Positions 33,860 through 39,028 of a stretch of 39,028 nucleotides of DNA are shown piece after piece; positions within the stretch are counted from its first letter, which is position 1; each line of letters starts with the position of its first letter. This stretch comes from Myxococcales bacterium (GTDB lineage: Bacteria; Myxococcota_A; Polyangia; JAAYKL01). The stretch covers positions 1 to 39,028 of the forward strand of contig JAAYKL010000037.1 of assembly GCA_012522445.1 (NCBI GenBank), written 5' to 3'. The position numbers and the translations under genes were made by a program. The notes under the pieces are model-generated. The model saw only the letters and a program-made list of their open reading frames with translations. It ran no database searches and was not told the DNA's origin.

Positions 33860-34227
33860 TCATTTGCATGCCCATCGAATCGAATGAAGAAATGAAGAGC
33901 CCCCTCAGCGATCACTTCGGCTCGGCGCCGCTCTTCGCCATTGTCGACACCGACACCCAGCAGTTTCGCGTTGCCGAAAACAACAACGAGCACCACGGAC
34001 ACGGGGGCTGCGCTCCGGTGGCGCTGTTGGCCGACATGGGCATTCAGGCGCTCATCGTTCGCGGCATCGGCGCGGGGGCCATCCGCAAGTTTTCGGCCAT
34101 GGGCGTGGATGTGCTCTCATCGCCGCACGCGACGGTGGCTGAAGCCGTGGCAGCCCACACCGCCGGAAAACTCGTGCCCCTGGCACCGGGAGACGCCTGC
34201 AGCCAAGGCCATCACCACCACCACTAA
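33856..34227 (+). CDS. NifX/NafY-like dinitrogenase iron-molybdenum-cofactor-family protein
   Basis: The 123-residue product has the family core: MIICMPIES start, SDHFGSAPLFAIVD, EHHGHGGCAPVALLADMG, VRGIGAGAIRKFSAMGVDV and TVAEAVAAH. NifX/NifB-C-terminal-type proteins bind iron-molybdenum cofactor or simpler iron-sulfur clusters; in organisms without nitrogenase their job is unclear. The HHGHGGC motif and the C-terminal GHHHHH add metal ligands. No nif genes are nearby. ATG 33856 has AAGGAGGAATCCCA upstream and overlaps the DUF134 stop, so the two are co-translated. Confidence 0.9.
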   Translation: MIICMPIESNEEMKSPLSDHFGSAPLFAIVDTDTQQFRVAENNNEHHGHGGCAPVALLADMGIQALIVRGIGAGAIRKFSAMGVDVLSSPHATVAEAVAAHTAGKLVPLAPGDACSQGHHHHH

Positions 34228-34314
34228 GGGGCAATGTGGTTGGGGCCACGCTTCGCCGCAGCCCCGCAAAAGCGCGCTTGGCCTTTCGGGCGAAACCCAC
34301 TAAAATTTCCCGCC

Positions 34315-35745
34315 ATGCACAAACTATCTTTGCCCCCCTCATCACACATTCACTTAATCGGCATTTGCGGCACGGGCATGGGCGCTCTGGCGGGCCTGCT
34401 CAATGCGCGCGGCCACCGCGTGACCGGCTCCGACGAAGGCGTGTACCCGCCCATGAGCGACATGCTGCAATCCCTGCAAATCCCCGTGGCCATCGGCTAC
34501 GGTCCGCAAAACCTCGACCCGCGCCCTGACCTTGTCATCGTCGGCAACATCTGCCGCGCCGATCACCCCGAGGCCCAGGCGGCCAAAGACATGGGCATCC
34601 CCTACGCCTCGTTTCCGCACACGGTGCGCGACCTCTTCTTGCGCGAGCGGCAGTCCCTGGTCATCGCGGGCACCCACGGCAAAACCACCACCACCGCCCT
34701 CACCGCCTTCTTGCTCGAAGCCGCTGGCAGCGACCCCTCGGTGCTCATCGGCGGCGTCACCCGCGACTTCGGCAGCGGGTTCAAGCTCGGCAAAGGCCAA
34801 GCCTTTGTCATCGAGGGCGACGAATACGACAGCGCCTGGTTCGAAAAGGTGCCCAAGTTCTCCTTTTATGTGCCCCACGCGGCGGTCATCACCTCGGTGG
34901 AGCACGATCACATCGACATCTACCCCACCGCCGAGGCTTACGAAGCGGCCTTTCGCACGCTGGTGGAGCAAGTAGACCCCGGTCCCTTGGCGATTTACAG
35001 CGGTGATGCCGGCGCCATGCGCGTCGCCGAACACGCGGACTGCCCCGTCGTCACCTACGCGGTCAAGGGCGACCCGTTCTCCTTCGAACCCTCCTGGCTC
35101 GCCATCCCCAAGGGCTTGCACGACTTCGAGCTCCGCATCGAAGGACGCCAGGCCGGCCTGTTCCGCAGCCCCATGATGGGTCGGCACAACCTGCGCAACA
35201 CCCTGGCCGCCCTCATCGTGGCCCACGTCTCCCAGGGCGTCCCCCTCGAAACACTGCGCGCGCAGTTGCCCCAATTTCAGGGCGTGCAGCGGCGTCAGCA
35301 ACTGCTCGGCACACCGGGCGACATCACCGTGTACGACGACTTCGCCCACCACCCCACCGCGGTGCGCGAAACCCTGGCGTCCCTCAAGGCGCGGCACCCC
35401 AACGGGAAGCTCATCGCCGCCTTTGAGCCCCGCTCCGCCACGGCCTGTCGCAGTTTGCACCAGCAGGCCTACGCCGAGGCCTTCGACGACGCCTCCTTAA
35501 CCATCATCGCGCCCTGCGGTCGCAACCTCCCGGACGCCGAGCGACTCGACACCCAGCGGCTCGCCCGCGATCTCCGGACACGGGGCACCACCGCCGCCGC
35601 CACCGCCACCACCGACGACGTCCTTGCGGCCATTGTCGACGCCGCGCGACCCGGCGACATCGTCGTGTTGTTTTCCAACGGCGCCTTTGGCGACATCCGG
35701 AGCCGCCTCATCGACGCCCTGACCCCCAAAACCGCCAACGCTTGA
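34315..35745 (+). CDS. mpl: UDP-MurNAc : L-Ala-gamma-D-Glu-meso-DAP ligase (Mpl)
   Basis: Mpl attaches the recycled tripeptide directly to UDP-N-acetylmuramate, saving three Mur ligase steps in murein recycling. The 476-residue product is a Mur ligase: N-terminal nucleotide-sugar domain (IHLIGICGTGMGALAGLL), central ATPase with P-loop AGTHGKTTTTAL and EGDEYDSAWF, and C-terminal domain with YDDFAHHPTAV and FEPRSATA. The EGDEYDSAWF and NICRADHPEAQ segments separate it from MurC. The start ATG 34315 lacks a clear Shine-Dalgarno sequence. The stop is one base before the TlpA-like gene. The presence of Mpl implies a diaminopimelate-type peptidoglycan and recycling. Confidence 0.95.
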   Translation: MHKLSLPPSSHIHLIGICGTGMGALAGLLNARGHRVTGSDEGVYPPMSDMLQSLQIPVAIGYGPQNLDPRPDLVIVGNICRADHPEAQAAKDMGIPYASFPHTVRDLFLRERQSLVIAGTHGKTTTTALTAFLLEAAGSDPSVLIGGVTRDFGSGFKLGKGQAFVIEGDEYDSAWFEKVPKFSFYVPHAAVITSVEHDHIDIYPTAEAYEAAFRTLVEQVDPGPLAIYSGDAGAMRVAEHADCPVVTYAVKGDPFSFEPSWLAIPKGLHDFELRIEGRQAGLFRSPMMGRHNLRNTLAALIVAHVSQGVPLETLRAQLPQFQGVQRRQQLLGTPGDITVYDDFAHHPTAVRETLASLKARHPNGKLIAAFEPRSATACRSLHQQAYAEAFDDASLTIIAPCGRNLPDAERLDTQRLARDLRTRGTTAAATATTDDVLAAIVDAARPGDIVVLFSNGAFGDIRSRLIDALTPKTANA

Positions 35746-35746
35746 C

Positions 35747-36346
35747 ATGACGCCCCACTCCCCGCACAGCGACAGCCACCCCGCGCCACCTGCGCCATCC
35801 ACGCCACCCGCGCCGCCCAAAGCGCCGCTCAACGCCTCGCGCATCCTGGCCATCGTCATCGCCCTGGTGGTGGTCTTTTTGTTCCTCGGCAGCCTCAGCG
35901 ACACCGGCATGCTGCGCGCTGGCACCCCCGCGCCCCCCTTTGTCCTGGAGCGCGCCAACCCGCCCTACAACGCGGTGTCCCTCAGCGACCTAGAGGGCAG
36001 CGCCTTCATCATCGACTTTTGGTCCACGTCGTGCCCGCCCTGCCTGCGCGAAATGGACGTGCTCAAGCGGCTCTACGCGCGCTACCAAGACCAGGGACTG
36101 CGCATCGTCGGCATCAGCATCGGCGGCGAGACCACCGAAGACGTGCAGCGCTTTTCCCAGGCGCGGGGCATCACCTATCCCATGCTGCTCGACCCCCACA
36201 ACCAAGCCGCCATGGACTACCGGGTCTCGTCGTTGCCTGCCCTCTACATCCTGGACGGCGACAAAAACATCGCGGCGTCCCTGTCGGGGTTTCGCTCCGA
36301 AAGCGAGCTCGACGCGCACATCCGCAAGGTGCTGTCCCTGCCGTAA
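35747..36346 (+). CDS. TlpA/ResA-like membrane-anchored thioredoxin
   Basis: The 199-residue protein has a Pro/His/Ser-rich cytoplasmic start (1-30), one membrane helix (about 32-50) and a periplasmic thioredoxin fold of the AhpC/TSA-TlpA type. The redox motif is STSCPPC (CPPC) followed by LREM, and the cis-Pro loop reads SSLPALYILDG. Such proteins reduce apocytochrome c or other periplasmic disulfides; the client here is unknown. It starts one base after the mpl stop, so the two are coupled. It converges on cysC with a 44-base gap. Confidence 0.9.
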   Translation: MTPHSPHSDSHPAPPAPSTPPAPPKAPLNASRILAIVIALVVVFLFLGSLSDTGMLRAGTPAPPFVLERANPPYNAVSLSDLEGSAFIIDFWSTSCPPCLREMDVLKRLYARYQDQGLRIVGISIGGETTEDVQRFSQARGITYPMLLDPHNQAAMDYRVSSLPALYILDGDKNIAASLSGFRSESELDAHIRKVLSLP

Positions 36347-36390
36347 CCCAGCCCAATGGCGTAAAAATATGTCGCTGTGTCGGCGCCGGT

Positions 36391-37011
36391 TTACGCCGGG
36401 ATAACGCCCCGCGCTACCAGCAATGCCAGGACGCGCGCCACGCAGGCTTCGATGGATTCGCGGCCCGTGTCCAGGCGCAGGTCCGGGTTCTCGGGGACCT
36501 CGTAGGGGGAGTCGATGCCGGTGAACTGCGCGATCTCGCCGGCCCGTGCCTTTTTGTACAGGCCCTTGGGATCGCGGGCTTCGCAGAGCGCGAGATCGGC
36601 GTGGCAATAAATCTCGACAAAGGTGTCGGGCTGCAGGGAGCGCACCAGCTCGCGGTCGGCGGCAAAGGGACTGATGAACGCCGCCAGATTGACGATGGCC
36701 GCCTTGGTGAACAGCCGGGCCACCTCGCCGACGCGCCGGTTGTTTTCGAGGCGATCCGCATCGGAGAAGCCCAGGTCGCTGTTGAGGCCAAAGCGGACGT
36801 TGTCGCCGTCGAGCACGAAGGTGCTAATGCCGCGCGCGTGCAGTGCCACGGACACGGCGTTGGCCAGCGTGGATTTTCCCGAGCCCGACAAGCCGCAGAA
36901 CCACAGGGTAATGCCCGGATGACCGTGGAGCGCGGCCAGGTCGTCGGTGCTGACGCCAGCGGTGTGCCAGGTGAGGTTTGCAGCGTGGGGCGGTTTGTTG
37001 GCAGCATTCAT
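36391..37011 (-). CDS. cysC: Adenylylsulfate (APS) kinase
   Basis: CysC phosphorylates adenosine 5'-phosphosulfate at the 3' position to form PAPS, the sulfate donor and reduction substrate. The 206-residue protein has the P-loop GLSGSGKST, the APS-binding stretch LDGDNVRFGLNSDLGFS, the following R-x-x-N-x-R-R (DRLENNRRVGEVA), FISPF and DPKGLYKKARAGEI. All are standard. Neither ATP sulfurylase genes (cysDN, sat) nor sulfotransferases are adjacent. It lies 46 bases downstream of the DUF4380-like lipoprotein on the same strand. No clear ribosome site precedes the ATG. Confidence 0.95.
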   Translation of the reverse strand: MNAANKPPHAANLTWHTAGVSTDDLAALHGHPGITLWFCGLSGSGKSTLANAVSVALHARGISTFVLDGDNVRFGLNSDLGFSDADRLENNRRVGEVARLFTKAAIVNLAAFISPFAADRELVRSLQPDTFVEIYCHADLALCEARDPKGLYKKARAGEIAQFTGIDSPYEVPENPDLRLDTGRESIEACVARVLALLVARGVIPA

Positions 37012-37057
37012 GGCAGGGGTTCGCTTTCGAATGGGTCGGGGCGCGGGGCGGTGGCGC

Positions 37058-38245
37058 CTACAGCAGGGAATCGACGAAGTTGAGCAGGGGTTCGCTGCCC
37101 GCCTCGTTGACGACAGTTGCGGGCAAGGCGCGCAGTTGCCACTTCACCTGCCACACGGAGGACGCGCCGGCTGCCAATGTTTCGTAGGCGCCTTGCTGCT
37201 CCACTTCGGCGTAGGTGGTTTTTGCGTACACCTCGATCTCGCCTTCGCCGGGGGCCGCCTGCGCGAGGGGGATATCCGGAAAGGTTTTGAGCAGGAGCAC
37301 GGTGCCGTCGCTGTGCGCCAGCCAACCTTCGGCGCCGTCGGCCAGCAGCTTGTGTTCGCCGGTCACGTCGCGGTGGTCGATCCAGGTGGTGCCCAGGGAG
37401 TTGGAATACGGGATGGGCGAGAAGCTGCCCGAGGAGGGCACGCCCTCACCGGTGGGATAAAACGTGAGGCCGTTGGGCGCGACCCGCGTGATTTCCCAGG
37501 GGGCCACGGTGCGCGGTTGGCTGCCGGTGTTGTGGATGGTGTAGGTCAGCGAGATGGCCCCGGCGTTGAGGTCGAGGGCGAAGCGTTTCTCGACCTGCAT
37601 GCTCAAGGAGCCGATGACCGGCGAGGTTAGCGTGACGATCAGGTTGGCCTCGTCGACGGTGGCGGACCAGGTGTGCGAGTCCAACTCGGCGAGCGGCGGC
37701 CAGTTCCAGATGGATTGCGGACTGGGCCAGAAGGTCGAGCCCCCCAGCGTGCCGTTGGCGGTGGAGTTGTGCAAAATGTTGTGGCCGTTCAAGTAAAAGC
37801 CCGAGATGAGCGCCCCTTTTTGTGCGGTGAATTCGAAGCGCCACGTGTCGGTGCCGTTGCCGAACTCCAGGGCAAAGCCCGGCACGGTGCTGCCGTCCAC
37901 CACGACGTTTCGCTCGATGGGTCCTGTCCAGGTGTAGGTGTCTTGGGCGCCGGTGTCCGTGGTATCAGTGCCTTGGATATCCGTGCCTGGGGTGTCGGTG
38001 CCCGGGTGCGGCGTTGTATCGGTGCCCTGTGTCATCGTATCCATGCTGTCATCCGTTGGGGTGTTGGTGTCTGCGTTGGGGTCCAGTCCGTCGGTATCGG
38101 TCGAGGGGCCTGGCGTGCCGTTGGTGTCCACGCCATTGGTTGCGTTGTTGGCGTTATTGTAGAGATTTCCATTGCTCTCATCGTCGGATTCACATGCCAT
38201 CGCGGATACCAAGACACATAGTAAAATCCAGCCATATTTTTTCAC
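37058..38245 (-). CDS. DUF4380-like lipoprotein with Asp/Thr/Asn-rich tether
   Basis: The 395-residue product has a signal peptide ending at SAMAC (Cys17). A strikingly acidic tether of about 95 residues (Asp, Thr, Asn, Gly, Pro) follows, with short repeats such as GTDTPGTDIQGTDTTDTG. A beta-rich domain then matches the DUF4380 pattern (GALISGFYLNGHNIL, GGSTFWPSPQSIW-x-WPP, and WEITRVAPNGLTFYP), a galactose-mutarotase-like carbohydrate-binding fold. The ligand is unknown; a surface carbohydrate-binding role is the best guess. I chose GTG 38245 because it gives a correct signal peptide and has AAAGGTGGGACTC upstream; earlier in-frame starts would add up to 59 residues without family support. 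Likely co-transcribed with cysC. Confidence 0.85.
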   Translation of the reverse strand: MKKYGWILLCVLVSAMACESDDESNGNLYNNANNATNGVDTNGTPGPSTDTDGLDPNADTNTPTDDSMDTMTQGTDTTPHPGTDTPGTDIQGTDTTDTGAQDTYTWTGPIERNVVVDGSTVPGFALEFGNGTDTWRFEFTAQKGALISGFYLNGHNILHNSTANGTLGGSTFWPSPQSIWNWPPLAELDSHTWSATVDEANLIVTLTSPVIGSLSMQVEKRFALDLNAGAISLTYTIHNTGSQPRTVAPWEITRVAPNGLTFYPTGEGVPSSGSFSPIPYSNSLGTTWIDHRDVTGEHKLLADGAEGWLAHSDGTVLLLKTFPDIPLAQAAPGEGEIEVYAKTTYAEVEQQGAYETLAAGASSVWQVKWQLRALPATVVNEAGSEPLLNFVDSLL

Positions 38246-38291
38246 GAGTCCCACCTTTTGCCTTTCCGCAGCGTTGCGCCGGGTGCCGGCA

Positions 38292-38377
38292 ATTGTACGC
38301 CAACGCCCCAGCAACAATCCAGATTTCATTTTCACGCCGACCAAAACGGGACAATATCTGTCTTGCGACGGGACAAT
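38292..38377 (-). promoter_or_regulatory. Upstream region of the DUF4380-like gene
   Basis: TACAAT (38297-38292) is a good -10 about 47 bases before GTG 38245, but no good -35 stands in place. Further upstream, ATTGTCCCGT on the minus strand occurs twice (38377-38368 and 38355-38346), 22 bases apart, two helical turns, as expected for paired regulator sites. Confidence 0.35.
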
Positions 38378-38826
38378 TTTTGGCCGGATTTCAAAACGTA
38401 AAATAATGTGCAATGATTTCAACGGGTTAACCTGCGCAATATCGTGCGCACCTGTTTTCTCCCTCGCATCGAACGGCGCCTAGGGTGGGTTTTGCGACTA
38501 CAAAATTTCCTCAAAGGTGGTGGCGATTAGGATGCGGGCAGAAGTGTTTCCGCAGTGGGTGACTGCCGCACCAAGGCGTGCAACTCGATCGCTCGTTCCA
38601 ATATAACACCCTCGGTGCGCGCATGCTCAACCCGAAACAACGCCGCGCGCGTTTCCGCTACTGGTACATCGGCCGCTTTTCGGGAAAGTTTCCTGTTGAG
38701 CGCAAAAAAGATTCTTTTTGTACTGATTTTGGCGCGGCATCCCACTGGTCCCACTGCATGGTGGCGCCAGTATCCTGCTGGCGTGGGCAATCACTCTGAT
38801 CGCCCCCTTCGTCTCCCCCGCGGCAT

Positions 38827-38862
38827 CCCACGGGTCCTACGGGTCCCACCGGTCCTACCGGC
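38827..38862 (+). repeat. Four 9-bp collagen-like repeats
   Basis: Four units of the type CCNACSGGT (38827-38862) encode Gly-Pro-Thr triplets in one plus-strand frame. A related shorter stretch CCCACTGGTCCCAC stands at 38741-38754. The Gly-Pro-Thr frame has a TGA at 38797-38799 and no start codon, so it may be the remnant of a collagen-like coding region. Confidence 0.6.
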
Positions 38863-39028
38863 CCTGTTTTCCCACACGCCGCCCAACAACACCGCAAAGA
38901 TGGTGGTGTAAGGAGCACTGGAAATATCGCGGTGTTGTGTCTTTTTGTATTTATTTTTCCAAGTGGTGCCGCATTACGACTCGACCTCATTTGCCTTCTC
39001 CAATTGTCGCGTAATTCTCTCTTCTAAC

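Larger units (their letters stand above)
38246..39028. other. 783-base region without a convincing gene
   Basis: The first 180 bases hold the upstream region of the DUF4380-like gene. Several short frames on both strands exceed 60 codons, but none has a ribosome site, recognisable domain or normal codon use. A 13-base unit CGCGGCATCCCAC is repeated (38733-38745 and 38819-38831), an inverted repeat CGCCAG-N7-CTGGCG stands at 38765-38783, and collagen-like 9-base repeats lie at 38827-38862. The composition is more AT-rich after 38900. A degraded gene or the upstream part of a gene beyond the window is possible. Confidence 0.6.

Noticed and set aside
34208..34227. C-terminal GHHHHH of the NifX-like protein as an artificial affinity tag
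   Set aside because: It has five rather than six His, there is no vector sequence around it, and His-rich tails are natural in metal-binding proteins; the preceding gene also ends His-rich.
38527..38790. 87-codon minus-strand frame near the window end
   Set aside because: It has no ribosome site, no domain and competing frames of similar length on the other strand.

Overview
The window reads as a high-GC chromosomal segment from a deltaproteobacterial or Myxococcota-like Gram-negative bacterium; this is inferred from gene content, not from a marker tree. The clues are lipid-anchored surface proteins with RCC1-like, Stig1-like and GH18 ectodomains, a Roadblock/LC7 protein, bacterial enhancer-binding proteins (sigma-54 activators), a Tgl/PilF-like TPR lipoprotein, a prepilin peptidase, and core genes (glmU, pgsA, recO, mgtE, dnaK, mpl) packed into short operons with ATGA-type overlaps. 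I see no insertion sequence, CRISPR array, tRNA or rRNA.

Layout. 1-6572 is mostly minus-strand: the 3' end of an RCC1-repeat protein (plus strand, cut by the window edge), then a TPR protein and a PQQ-propeller lipoprotein translationally coupled behind a good sigma-70-like promoter, a Roadblock/LC7 gene with a stop at codon 3, and a SPOR-domain membrane protein. 6721-12516 is a plus-strand run: a giant MMPL/RND exporter, glmU, a small lipoprotein and pgsA, facing a convergent prepilin peptidase. 13459-17460 holds the most unusual gene, one ORF joining a cyclic-nucleotide-binding-like domain, complete acetate kinase and complete PduL phosphotransacylase, followed by an outer-membrane protein and a DsbA-like oxidoreductase. 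17496-22629 has a cysteine-rich lipoprotein divergent from a sensorless sigma-54 activator and a ClpA/ClpC-type unfoldase. 22687-26498 carries a Tgl-like lipoprotein, mgtE, recO and an apparent RHH/AT-hook/SAM-like DNA-binding protein. 26531-31360 is dnaK, divergent from an NtrC-type response regulator, a CpXC-like protein and a metallophosphoesterase. 31418-36346 carries a GH18 lipoprotein on a repetitive stalk, a DUF134-NifX-like pair behind a palindromic operator, mpl and a TlpA-like thioredoxin. 36391-38245 (minus) holds a DUF4380-like lipoprotein and cysC. The last 783 bases have no convincing gene.

How the parts work together. The acyl-CoA-to-acyl-phosphate step (PduL) and the acyl-phosphate-to-ATP step (AckA) are fused in one chain under a putative regulatory domain, a self-contained substrate-level phosphorylation enzyme. 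Envelope functions dominate elsewhere: cell-wall precursor supply and recycling (GlmU, Mpl), phosphatidylglycerol synthesis (PgsA), type IV pilus processing and assembly (prepilin peptidase, Tgl-like), oxidative folding (DsbA-like, TlpA-like) and several surface lipoproteins. Protein quality control (DnaK, Clp) sits beside two sigma-54 activators. All functions are inferred from motifs read by eye; no database search was run.
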